Assembly: GCF_010671605.1 (NCBI RefSeq)
Contig: NZ_JAABOO010000002.1
Location: forward strand, 1-64,000
Reading direction: 5' to 3'
Source: Leptobacterium flavescens
Lineage (GTDB): Bacteria > Bacteroidota > Bacteroidia > Flavobacteriales > Flavobacteriaceae
Length of the DNA: 64,000 nt
Position 1 is the stretch's first letter; every line of letters begins with the position of its first letter. This document shows positions 55,246 through 63,694 of the stretch, piece by piece. Both the position numbers and the translations under genes were made by a program. The notes under the pieces are model-generated. The model saw only the letters and a program-made list of their open reading frames with translations, was not told where the DNA came from and did not search any database.

Positions 55246-55887
55246 ATGAAAAAAGTACTATTTGGGATTTTTGTGCTTTTAGCCGTATTCCAATTAAAAG
55301 CACAGGACGACGGAACATCAGATTTTAAAAGATGGCAGGCACGTCTGCGTCTTATTTCGGTAATACCCGATGAGGATGCAACGATCCAGGCTATCGGTGG
55401 TAATGCAGATATATCGACTTCCTATGTTCCGGAGCTGGATTTTACCTATTTCTTTACCGAGAACTGGGCCGCTGAGCTTATCCTGGCCACCACCAATCAC
55501 GATGTTGAGGCCGTAGCGACTTCGGCAGGAAATATCGATCTGGGAGATGTGTGGTTATTACCGCCAACGCTGAGTCTTCAGTATCACTTTACCGGAGGGA
55601 AATTAAAACCTTACCTGGGAGCGGGGATCAACTATACCATTTTCTACGGAGTAGATGAAGGCCCTGCAGCAGATGATATTGATTACGACAATGCCTTCGG
55701 TTTCTCATTCCAGGCCGGCCTGGATTACGAGCTGAACGATAGGTGGTTCCTTAACTTCGATATCAAAAAGCTTTTTCTTCAGACCGATGCTACGATCAAC
55801 GCTACAACCGCCCTGGGCGCCACTGTAAATGCTGATGTGGATATTAACCCCCTTATTATAGGTGTAGGTTTCGGGATGAAATTCTAA
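55246..55887 (+). CDS. OmpW-like outer membrane beta-barrel protein
   Basis: From the ATG at 55246 the protein has 213 residues; the open frame extends upstream over smpB and has no support there. It starts MKKVLFGIFVLLAVFQLKAQ, a signal peptide. The rest is an eight-strand barrel of the OmpW family: WQARLRLISVIPDEDA (about 29-44), SYVPELDFTYFFTENWAAEL (about 60-79), LPPTLSLQYHFTGGKLKPYLGAGINYTIFY (about 101-130; motif LQYHF) and the final VGFGMKF ending in Phe. Function may be transport of small hydrophobic compounds, as for OmpW, but this is uncertain. Confidence 0.88.
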   Translation: MKKVLFGIFVLLAVFQLKAQDDGTSDFKRWQARLRLISVIPDEDATIQAIGGNADISTSYVPELDFTYFFTENWAAELILATTNHDVEAVATSAGNIDLGDVWLLPPTLSLQYHFTGGKLKPYLGAGINYTIFYGVDEGPAADDIDYDNAFGFSFQAGLDYELNDRWFLNFDIKKLFLQTDATINATTALGATVNADVDINPLIIGVGFGMKF

Positions 55888-55905
55888 TCCCGATAACTAT
55901 CGGGA
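55888..55905. repeat. REP-like palindrome copy 3
   Basis: TCCCGATAACTATCGGGA shares the arms of the copies at 34600 and 34713 and differs at the centre. It directly follows the OmpW gene stop codon. Confidence 0.8.
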
Positions 55906-55928
55906 CTAAATACCAGGTTTATATCACT

Positions 55929-55960
55929 AAAAGTATCGCTTTCGGGCGATACTTTTTTTT
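55929..55960 (+). terminator. Terminator after the OmpW-like gene
   Basis: AAAGTATCGC pairs with G(G)CGATACTTT around TTTCG, followed by eight T. Confidence 0.9.
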
Positions 55961-56025
55961 AACGTTATTTTAGAGCATAATCTTCGACTCAATATGTACT
56001 TTTACTAACTAATTTTATTTAAAGT

Positions 56026-56787
56026 ATGCGTTCATATTTAAGCCTTATAGGGATTCTGCTTTTTGTGGTTTCCTGTAAAAACAAAGAAGAAAACACCACT
56101 CCCGATACAGCACTTACTGCTAATGAGATCATTAACAGGTCTATAGAGGTTGCAGGGGGAGAAAATTATAAAAAAGCCGATATTGCTTTTGGGTTCAGAG
56201 GAAGAAAATACACCGCTACCAGGACAAAAGCAGGAAAGGAAATGACCAGGATTACTGAAGACAATGAGTCGGGATCTGTTATTAAGGATGTCCTGTTATC
56301 CGATAGTTTTAAACGCTATATAGATGATGAACAGGTAGAAGTTGCCGATTCTATGGCGGTCCGTTATTCCAATTCGGTGAATTCGGTTCATTATTTTGCC
56401 TATTTACCTCAGGGACTAAATGATAAAGCAGTCAATAAAGAGCTGCTCGGAGAGGAAAAGCTTAAAGAAGTACCTTATTACAAAATAAGAGTGAGCTTTG
56501 ATCAGGAAGGCGGCGGAACTGATTTTGAGGACGTTTTTATTTACTGGGTGAATAAGGAAACCTTTAAAATAGATTACCTGGCTTATGAATATCATGTAGA
56601 TGGAGGCGGACTCAGATTGAGAGAGGCCTATAATGAAAGATATGTGGGGAATCTGCGTTTTGTAGATTACAACAACTACAAGCCCAAGGATAAGAATACA
56701 AAAGTAGAAGACCTTGGCCATGCCCTTGAGCAGGAAGGTCTTCAGTTACTTTCTAAAATAGAACTTACCGATATTGAGGTTAATTGA
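56026..56787 (+). CDS. DUF6503 family lipoprotein
   Basis: The 253-residue protein starts MRSYLSLIGILLFVVSCKNKEEN, a lipoprotein signal with the acylated Cys17. The rest matches DUF6503: TANEIINRSIEVAGGENYKK (about 31-50), ADIAFGFRGRKYTATRTKAG and YKIRVSFDQEGGGTDFEDVFIYWVNKETF (motif FIYWVNKETFKIDYLAY). The family is frequent in Flavobacteriia and looks like a beta-rich lipid-binding LolA-like fold, but function is unknown. It converges on the histidine phosphatase gene with an eight-base overlap. Confidence 0.8.
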   Translation: MRSYLSLIGILLFVVSCKNKEENTTPDTALTANEIINRSIEVAGGENYKKADIAFGFRGRKYTATRTKAGKEMTRITEDNESGSVIKDVLLSDSFKRYIDDEQVEVADSMAVRYSNSVNSVHYFAYLPQGLNDKAVNKELLGEEKLKEVPYYKIRVSFDQEGGGTDFEDVFIYWVNKETFKIDYLAYEYHVDGGGLRLREAYNERYVGNLRFVDYNNYKPKDKNTKVEDLGHALEQEGLQLLSKIELTDIEVN

Positions 56788-57289
56788 TATAGAGTAGATT
56801 ACTGCTCTTCTGATCTCCGCTTAATGTAACTATATAAAGGTTGGCATTGTTGGAGTCGTCAATCTGTTCGTATTTTTTATTTCCTAGGATCCCGTTTACA
56901 AATGCCGGGGTGGTATTGCTGTGCCCGACAACCAGTACGGTCTTACCTTTGGTTTCGGCCAGGAAAGATTTCAGGTCCAGACCTCTCGGATCGTAAATAC
57001 TTACTTCCAGTTTGTTTTTATGAGCGGTAGGTGCTGCAGTTTGTTTGGTTCGCTCGTAATTGGTAGAATATACCGCATCGAACCTGACATTTTTAAATGT
57101 TTCTGCCCATTTTAAAGCTCTTGACAGCCCGTCCTGCGTAAGAGTAGGATTCCTGTTATTCGGATCGGTCCTGTCTTTTTCTGCATGTCGGATAAAGTAA
57201 TAGGTAGTTAGTTCACTGTTTGCACTTTCCTGCGCATTTCCGGTAAAACAATAAGTGCACAACAGGAGTAAAAGAATAAGTTTTTTCAT
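56780..57289 (-). CDS. Exported histidine phosphatase family protein
   Basis: From the ATG at 57289 the protein has 169 residues and starts MKKLILLLLLCTYCFTGNAQ, a signal peptide. The upstream extension of this frame overlaps deoC and is not supported. The catalytic RHG variant is FIRHAEKDR (about 32-40), followed by YSTNYERTKQTAAPTA (about 74-89) and VVGHSNTTPAFV (about 124-135, second His). Substrate is unknown; the exported location suggests periplasmic phosphoester cleavage. Confidence 0.85.
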   Translation of the reverse strand: MKKLILLLLLCTYCFTGNAQESANSELTTYYFIRHAEKDRTDPNNRNPTLTQDGLSRALKWAETFKNVRFDAVYSTNYERTKQTAAPTAHKNKLEVSIYDPRGLDLKSFLAETKGKTVLVVGHSNTTPAFVNGILGNKKYEQIDDSNNANLYIVTLSGDQKSSNLLYIN

Positions 57290-57338
57290 AATGATGAATG
57301 ATTTTATGGAGTAAAGATAGTCTATACCTATATTAAAT

Positions 57339-58004
57339 TCAATAATCTGTTTCGGACTTTGATTTTCCGGTAACAATAGCGATTCCGCTTGAAGTTCCCA
57401 GGCGATCTGCACCCGCTTCTATAAACTTCAGGGCGGTTTCATGATCCTTAATCCCGCCGGAAGCTTTTATCCGGGTGTTTTCGTTTATGGCTGCTTTCAT
57501 AATGGCAATATCATTTAAAGAAGCCCCTCTGCTGCCAAAGCCGGTAGAGGTCTTTACAAAATCGGCGCCTCCTGCCGAAGACAAACGGCTGGCTTCCTCT
57601 ATTTCGGCATCCGTCAGGTAACAGGTCTCCAGGATCACTTTTAATACGGTATCCCCAATCGCCTGCTTAATAGCCGATATCTCTTCCTGAACGGCATTGA
57701 AATTCCCTTCTTTCATCCATCCTATATTAAGTACCATATCTACTTCATCCGCTCCGTCCTTTACTGCCTGTTTTGCTTCTTCAATTTTAACTGCACTGGA
57801 GGAAGCTCCCAAAGGAAAACCGATAACCGTACACAGTTTTACGGAACTGTTTTTTAGTAACTTACCTGCAAAGGGAAGATGACTACTGTGGATGCAAACG
57901 GCATAAAACTGATATTTTTCTGCCTCTTTACATAACTGTTCAATGTCATTTTTGGTTGCAAAAGCTTTCAGAAGGGTATGATCTATGTAAGAATTTACAT
58001 TCAT
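57339..58004 (-). CDS. deoC: Deoxyribose-phosphate aldolase
   Basis: DeoC cleaves 2-deoxyribose-5-phosphate, the last step of deoxynucleoside breakdown. The 221-residue TIM barrel shows YIDHTLLKAFATKNDI (about 6-21), VCTVIGFPLGASSS-like LCTVIGFPLGASSSAVK (about 57-73), GADEVDMVLNIGWMKEG (about 83-99), ETCYLTD and the Schiff-base lysine in FVKTSTGFG (about 149-157). Length is typical. No phosphorylase genes are adjacent. Confidence 0.95.
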   Translation of the reverse strand: MNVNSYIDHTLLKAFATKNDIEQLCKEAEKYQFYAVCIHSSHLPFAGKLLKNSSVKLCTVIGFPLGASSSAVKIEEAKQAVKDGADEVDMVLNIGWMKEGNFNAVQEEISAIKQAIGDTVLKVILETCYLTDAEIEEASRLSSAGGADFVKTSTGFGSRGASLNDIAIMKAAINENTRIKASGGIKDHETALKFIEAGADRLGTSSGIAIVTGKSKSETDY

Positions 58005-58260
58005 GTTTGTTGTTTTCTAAAATTTTAACATTTCACTCAAAACATCGATTAAATAACACTTTTTCACGTTGAAATACATAAAATCTATATTTTTTCTTTA
58101 AAAAAGGAAGGCAAAATGTTGGTCGTTATACAATTTTTGAGTAGTTTAGTTCAGCAATATACAATTAAAAAGATGCCTATGACATAAAAATACTCCTTCA
58201 GACAGATTAAAGACAAGTGGTTTAATACCATATTTATTTTTTACCCCAAAAAATATTACC
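58005..58260. other. AT-rich intergenic region before the secreted adhesin-like gene
   Basis: About 256 bases between the divergent deoC and adhesin genes. It is AT-rich and contains several TTTG-like runs but no clean TTG-N19-TAnnTTTG pair, no strong hairpin and no convincing reading frame. I see nothing further in it. Confidence 0.5.
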
Positions 58261-60435
58261 ATGAGACAAAAATTACCCCAAACAGTAAGGTGGTTACTTT
58301 GCTGCCTAGCCTTAACGATATTTGAAATAAGCAATGCACAAACATTGAACACACCCGAATTATCTTTTTCGTATGCGTGTGTATCTGATAGCTTTAATAC
58401 ATTTAATGCTATTATCAGCTATGAGAACAATCCTTTTAATTCCGATAATGTTTTTCATCTTGAGATGTCCGATGCTTCAGGAAGTTTTGACAACCCTTCC
58501 TTATTAAAGAGTATTACAGGTGAGAACTTTTCCTTCGATTTTGAAACTTCTTTTTCGCTGCCTGAAAATGTAGCGGGAGAGAACTACAGGATCAGAGTCC
58601 GTTCTACTTCCCCTGAGAAGATCAGTGCGGCTACCACTCCTTTTAATGCCTATTACGTGCCCAATGTTAATCTTGTACTTAACGATTACCAGGATGTTGC
58701 TATTTGCGGAGGGCAATCAGCAACTATCAGTCTCAACTTAGATGTGGCGCCAACCTATCTATGGTATAAAAATGGAGTTTTTTTCCAGGAAGGGGGTAGC
58801 AGTCTGGAAATTACTTCTTCGGGAGAGTATTATGCTGAAGGTTTTTATGGGGATTGTACCGGTGCATTGCATTCAAATATTGTTATCGTAAATTTTGGGG
58901 AAGAGATCAATGCCAGAATAGACAGCGAACCCGTAGTTGAGGTTTGTCCGGGTACTACACATCAGTTAAAGGCAGTAACGGATAATGAGTTCCTCGATTA
59001 CAAATGGTTTAAAGATGATGTGGAACTTACCGAATTGCCAAACTATTTACCGGTTCTGGATATTGCCATGTCTGCCGAAACATATGGGGTATACAAGCTC
59101 TCTCTGGTAAATGAAGGTGGATGTGAAGCCTTTTCTCAGGAGATAGAGATCAGACAGCCTTCAATAGAAGCTAGTGTTACAGCGGTTTCTCCTCTCGAAA
59201 GTATCCTTATAGAAGGAAACTCTTTAGTACTTCGTATTGAGACCAATACCACAGATCCGCGCGTAAGCTGGTTTAAGGATGAAGAAATGATCGTTAACGG
59301 AAATTCCCTGGAACTGGAAGTGAGTGAAATTGGTACGTATCGTGCCATGGTTTCTGCTCCCGGATCGTGCATGGGAGTAGTAGAATCGCCTTCCTTTAAG
59401 GTATTTGAACCTGTTTCTTTTACAGCTGAGATAGATCACCTTAATAATTACGATGCCTGTTCTACCATAAGAACCACTCTTGGAATTTCCAGCTTAATCG
59501 CAACTGCCAATAACGGATTAGAGCACGAAATAGATGCTGCTCAGTTTAACCTCTTTAGCTTTAACTGGTATAAAAATGAGGAAGCCCTGAACAATAACCA
59601 GCCTAAGCAGATCGTTGAGAACTACAGTCAAAACGGAGCTTATAGTTTAAAAGGAGAAATGAACGGAATAGAATTCACATCCAACGCAATGCAGATCAAA
59701 CTGGGACTTCCTGAGTTTGAACTGACTTCAGACACCGATGTGATGTGTTCCAATAATGGTGAAGCTACACTAAGTGCAATGGTATTTGAGAACGCTACCT
59801 ATAACTGGTACAGGGACGGACAGTTGTTTCAGAGCGGAGATGCTCCGACGGTGACCGTAAACCAAAGTGGTGTTTTTACAGCCGAACTTATGATAGACGG
59901 ATGTTCATCTGCTTCAAATGAAGTGAGCATAGAAACTTTTGGTGAGGAGCTTATCTCGGTTTTCCCGTCTCAACACATAATTATTACTGCAAACGCCGGT
60001 AAACTGGTTTCTGCCAGCGGAGGAGATTCTTATCTGTGGAAAAATACAGATGGTCTGGTACTATCATCTTCCGACAGTTTTAATGCTTCCGAAGAGGGTA
60101 CTTACTACCTGGTAGCCATAAAAGACGGTTGTGAAGTGATCAAGGAAATTACCGTAGAGATCTCGGAAGTGGTAGAAGTACCAAATATTATCAGCCCTAA
60201 TCAGGATAATATTAATGACAAATGGGTATTGCCGGCACAGTTTGCGAATGATCCGGATGTAGAAGTAACTATTTGTGATACCTATGGAAAACCGGTACTT
60301 AAAACAAAAGCATATCAGAATAACTGGCCTGAAAACTCAACAGCAGATAAAAGTGAGGCCTCTATATATTATTATTTTATCCAAAAGAATGGAAAGGCCG
60401 TTAAAAAAGGCTCAATTACAGTAGTGAACAGATAA
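58261..60435 (+). CDS. Secreted Ig-like protein with a type B (gliding-type) T9SS sorting domain
   Basis: The 724-residue protein has a signal peptide (VRWLLCCLALTIFEISNAQ, about 8-26) and several immunoglobulin-like repeats marked by YLWYKNGVFFQEGG, KWFKDDVELTELP, VSWFKDEEMIVNGN, FNWYKNEEALNNNQ and YNWYRDGQLFQSGD. It ends with the gliding-associated C-terminal domain VPNIISPNQDNINDKWVLP, about 85 residues (TIGR04131-type), which directs export and surface attachment by type IX secretion. The PorP/SprF genes directly downstream are its likely partners. It may be an adhesin or surface filament; its ligand is unknown. Confidence 0.9.
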   Translation: MRQKLPQTVRWLLCCLALTIFEISNAQTLNTPELSFSYACVSDSFNTFNAIISYENNPFNSDNVFHLEMSDASGSFDNPSLLKSITGENFSFDFETSFSLPENVAGENYRIRVRSTSPEKISAATTPFNAYYVPNVNLVLNDYQDVAICGGQSATISLNLDVAPTYLWYKNGVFFQEGGSSLEITSSGEYYAEGFYGDCTGALHSNIVIVNFGEEINARIDSEPVVEVCPGTTHQLKAVTDNEFLDYKWFKDDVELTELPNYLPVLDIAMSAETYGVYKLSLVNEGGCEAFSQEIEIRQPSIEASVTAVSPLESILIEGNSLVLRIETNTTDPRVSWFKDEEMIVNGNSLELEVSEIGTYRAMVSAPGSCMGVVESPSFKVFEPVSFTAEIDHLNNYDACSTIRTTLGISSLIATANNGLEHEIDAAQFNLFSFNWYKNEEALNNNQPKQIVENYSQNGAYSLKGEMNGIEFTSNAMQIKLGLPEFELTSDTDVMCSNNGEATLSAMVFENATYNWYRDGQLFQSGDAPTVTVNQSGVFTAELMIDGCSSASNEVSIETFGEELISVFPSQHIIITANAGKLVSASGGDSYLWKNTDGLVLSSSDSFNASEEGTYYLVAIKDGCEVIKEITVEISEVVEVPNIISPNQDNINDKWVLPAQFANDPDVEVTICDTYGKPVLKTKAYQNNWPENSTADKSEASIYYYFIQKNGKAVKKGSITVVNR

Positions 60436-60451
60436 AATAGCGCATTTGCCT

Positions 60452-61972
60452 ATGATAAAACGATATACTCTCGTCATAGTATGTATTTTCTTCGGTAAAG
60501 TAGTGTGGTCGCAACGCACTACTTTACCTGTTGATTGGAGGCAGCACAATCTTACCAAGTATAACGCCAATGTTTTTAACCCTGCCCTGTCCTTTGTTCG
60601 TAATGAATCGAGGAATTTTAGTATTTGGGGGCGTTTGCAATGGATAGGGATCGAAGACTCTCCCAAAACTTATCTGGTAAATTATAACGGACGGTTTGGT
60701 AAGAAAACCGGAGCCGGTCTTGCACTCTTTCAACACAATATCGGTCTCTTTACCGATTCCGGCCTGATGGTCAACTATGCCAGGGGAATACAGCTGGCCA
60801 GGGAATCCTGGCTTACTTTTGGAGTGAACGTTATAGGTTTGAGGCGCGGACTCAACCAGGCAAATTTTATTACCCCGGAACCCGATCCGGTACTTCTGGA
60901 TAATGACGACGATTTTATACTGACCGTAATGCCGGGTTTTAACCTGACGATCAATAATTTTAATATCGGACTTAGCTCGGAGAATCTCTTCGATTACAAC
61001 TTTACCATATCAGATCAGCAAACCGATTTTTCAGATAAGATATTCCTCGGGTATATGAGCTATGACTTCAGGATGAAGAATGCCGGAAGTGCTGCCTGGA
61101 AAGATGCAATTTTCAGAACAACCGTTTATGGGAAATCCATCCCCGATCAGGATACACAATACGGGGTTCAGACCCTGATGGACGTACCTAAATACGGATG
61201 GCTGCAGGCAGGATATAACAATTTTTACGGAGTTTCCGGAGGATTGGGAGTTAAAGTGTCTGACGGTATTGTGGTGGGAATGGTTGTAGAAACCGGGACC
61301 AGTGCCACTAACAGAGCATTCGGAGCAACCTATGAAGTTACTGCCGCCATAGAATTCGGGAAGGGAAGCAGATCCGATAAACCTATTTCCTTTAAAGAAG
61401 GCCCCAAACCTAAAAAGGAAATTGAGGACAGAGCAGACGAGCAGAACGAACTGGATGCCATTGAGAAAACTCAGCAAACCAATACGGAAGCTGATAAGCT
61501 CACCGCTGCGAATAAAAAGACGGAAACAGATCCGACAAATAAAGCAGGAGCAAAGAAGGATCCTCAGGCTAAGGAAAATGATGAAAAGCTCGATTATAAG
61601 AATATCGAAAATGTAGATCTGGAAAAACTCAGGAACATTAACAGAGATTCAGATTCGACCGCATTGAAGGAAATATTCAAGGTAGAGAATAGGAACCCCA
61701 GATATAAGGCAGTAGATCGTATTGAAGGTGTGGATTATGGCTTCTACCTGGTGGTAAATGTCTTCTCTCAGAAGAAATATTTCGATCTGTTTATGCGCCT
61801 TTTGACCGCTCAGGGACTGGAGCCAAAATACTTCTATAATAACGACAATGATTACTACTATGTGTACCTGAGAAAGTACGATAAATTGTCTGAGGTGGAG
61901 CGTGACAGAAGGACGAAATACAATGGCCGATATAGCGGAGAAACCTGGATTCTCTGGGTCAGGAACAATTAA
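60452..61972 (+). CDS. PorP/SprF family protein with SPOR-like C-terminal domain, paralogue 1
   Basis: From the ATG at 60452 (a TTG two codons upstream is less likely) the protein has 506 residues. After a signal peptide (KRYTLVIVCIFFGKVVWSQ) comes the PorP/SprF barrel with RQHNLTKYNANVFNPALSFV (about 30-49), INNFNIGLSSENLFDYNF and the closing FGATYEVTAAIEFG. A charged linker rich in K, E, T and N (about 310-405) leads to a C-terminal domain with VDYGFYLVVNVFSQKK and GETWILWV, similar to SPOR-type repeats. PorP/SprF proteins secure type IX cargo at the cell surface. The adhesin gene lies ten bases upstream. Confidence 0.88.
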   Translation: MIKRYTLVIVCIFFGKVVWSQRTTLPVDWRQHNLTKYNANVFNPALSFVRNESRNFSIWGRLQWIGIEDSPKTYLVNYNGRFGKKTGAGLALFQHNIGLFTDSGLMVNYARGIQLARESWLTFGVNVIGLRRGLNQANFITPEPDPVLLDNDDDFILTVMPGFNLTINNFNIGLSSENLFDYNFTISDQQTDFSDKIFLGYMSYDFRMKNAGSAAWKDAIFRTTVYGKSIPDQDTQYGVQTLMDVPKYGWLQAGYNNFYGVSGGLGVKVSDGIVVGMVVETGTSATNRAFGATYEVTAAIEFGKGSRSDKPISFKEGPKPKKEIEDRADEQNELDAIEKTQQTNTEADKLTAANKKTETDPTNKAGAKKDPQAKENDEKLDYKNIENVDLEKLRNINRDSDSTALKEIFKVENRNPRYKAVDRIEGVDYGFYLVVNVFSQKKYFDLFMRLLTAQGLEPKYFYNNDNDYYYVYLRKYDKLSEVERDRRTKYNGRYSGETWILWVRNN

Positions 61973-62080
61973 TGTTATAAAATGATTACTAAAATGTAAT
62001 ATTTTTCTTTTTTATAATTAACTGTAATTCAGTTATTTATAAATAATGTTAACATAAATAGAAATAAATGAGTTAATAAA

Positions 62081-62116
62081 AAAGTGCCTTTTGCTTTTGC
62101 ATTAGGCTTTTTTTTT
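62081..62116 (+). terminator. Weak terminator-like hairpin before the second PorP gene
   Basis: AAA(GT)GCCT and AGGCTTT can pair around a T-rich loop, followed by a run of T. The stem is short and bulged. It lies between paralogues 1 and 2, in an AT-rich gap of about 160 bases that holds no other feature. Confidence 0.45.
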
Positions 62117-62130
62117 GATTTTTTTGTTAT

Positions 62131-63537
62131 ATGTTAAGATTTGGGGCCCTCTTAATTTTATTACTTTTTTGCAATACCACCTTCTCTCAGGGAAGTGTTG
62201 ATGTTGTTAATCCGGCTGATTTCAGACAGCATAATCTCACCCGTTATAATGCCAGTTTACTGAACCCCGTATTTTCCTTTGTACGAAATGAGAACCCCAA
62301 GCTGGCAACATGGGGAAGAATACAATGGTCAGAGCTGGACAGGTCTCCAACAACTTACTTTACCAATTACAGTGGTAGGCTGGGAGAGAAGAACGGGGTA
62401 GGACTGGGAGTCTTTCAGCACGATGTAGGTATTTTTACCAATATAGGAGTTATAGCTAATTATGCCAGAGGCTTCAGAATAGGAGATGAGTCCTGGATAA
62501 CCCTGGGAATAAATGTAATCGGATCTAAAAGAACTATAGACCGTGACGATTTTACAGCAGATGAATTCAATATGCTCCCTATGGCGGGAAGGAATGATAT
62601 ATCCCTTATCGCAATGCCGGGAATAAGCCTTACCCTGGGGAAATTTACCATTGGGGTTTCTTCGGAAAACCTTATAGATTACAATCTCACCCAATCCGAA
62701 CTGGAGACCGAAGCAGATAAGATCATTTTCGGACATGCCAGTTATGACTTTAAATTCAATACCGGCAGGGGAACCTTTCTGCATAACGGACTTCTGAGAA
62801 CGACTGTATACGGAAAAACTATTCCGAATGAAGATGCTCAATTCGGAGGAAACCTGATGCTGGATCTCAACAGTGGCTGGATACAGGCAGGATATAACAG
62901 TTTCTTTGGCCCTTCTGTAGGACTCGGAGCAAAGCTGTTTAAAACACTGGCGGTAGGAGGTCTTATAGAATTGGGGAATTCCGATAATAGTGAAGGCCTG
63001 GGACCTACCTATGAATTTGTTGCTGCCATAGAATTCGGACGCTCCAGAGACAGGAATGGATTTGCCGGACCTAAGAAGAAGAAAAAGAAGAAAAAAGCAG
63101 CTCCGCCTAAAGAGGAGAAAAAAGAGATCAATATTAATGAGATCAACATAGAACTCTTCCCTATAAAACAAGCCAGGGATACCGTTTATATCAGAGATAC
63201 GGTATACCTCAAAGAGAACGAGAAAAAGCTTTTAAAGAAGTTCTATGGCCCGGGAGAGGAGAACGATCGCTATATGGTAGTTGAAGGTATAGACGGAGTG
63301 GATTACGGCTTCTACCTTGTGGTGAATGTATACGCTACCATGAAGTACTTCAGATTATTTATGAAGCATTTAAACGAAAGAGGACTGGCACCTAAATATT
63401 TCTACAACAATAAAAACAAGTACCGCTATGTCTATCTCAAGAAGTATGATACACTAGAAGAGATAGAAGCTGCCCGTGAGAGTAACTATAACGGGCGCTA
63501 TGACGGAGAAACCTGGATCCTCTGGGTCAGGGAATAA
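62131..63537 (+). CDS. PorP/SprF family protein with SPOR-like C-terminal domain, paralogue 2
   Basis: The 468-residue protein starts MLRFGALLILLLFCNTTFSQ, a signal peptide. The barrel has the family start DFRQHNLTRYNASLLNPVFSF (motif FRQHNLTRYN, about 29-38), LTLGKFTIGVSSENLIDYNL and GPTYEFVAAIEFG. A short linker follows with a run of eight lysines (about 310-320) and alternating Glu/Lys, then the same C-terminal domain as paralogue 1 (GVDYGFYLVVNVY and GETWILWVRE). Domain order and length of the barrel match paralogue 1; only the linker differs greatly. It lies about 160 bases after paralogue 1 on the same strand. Confidence 0.88.
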   Translation: MLRFGALLILLLFCNTTFSQGSVDVVNPADFRQHNLTRYNASLLNPVFSFVRNENPKLATWGRIQWSELDRSPTTYFTNYSGRLGEKNGVGLGVFQHDVGIFTNIGVIANYARGFRIGDESWITLGINVIGSKRTIDRDDFTADEFNMLPMAGRNDISLIAMPGISLTLGKFTIGVSSENLIDYNLTQSELETEADKIIFGHASYDFKFNTGRGTFLHNGLLRTTVYGKTIPNEDAQFGGNLMLDLNSGWIQAGYNSFFGPSVGLGAKLFKTLAVGGLIELGNSDNSEGLGPTYEFVAAIEFGRSRDRNGFAGPKKKKKKKKAAPPKEEKKEININEINIELFPIKQARDTVYIRDTVYLKENEKKLLKKFYGPGEENDRYMVVEGIDGVDYGFYLVVNVYATMKYFRLFMKHLNERGLAPKYFYNNKNKYRYVYLKKYDTLEEIEAARESNYNGRYDGETWILWVRE

Positions 63538-63694
63538 CCCCTTTTGTTAAAAAATCAACTTTTTTATAAAAAATAACACCCTGATAAGGCTAGTTTTCAG
63601 AGAGTTAATAAAACAAAGTTAGGATACGACTTTTCTAATATTAAAAAATCGGTATATTAGTCGCAAATAGGCCCTCTAATAATTTTATTGCTAA

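Noticed and set aside
57290-57412. A longer N-terminus for the histidine phosphatase
   Set aside because: The extra residues overlap deoC and precede a proper signal peptide at the inner ATG.
62329-63171. A 280-residue antisense frame within the second PorP gene
   Set aside because: The sense frame has a clear signal peptide, barrel and C-terminal domain with paralogues on both sides; the long antisense frame reflects codon bias.
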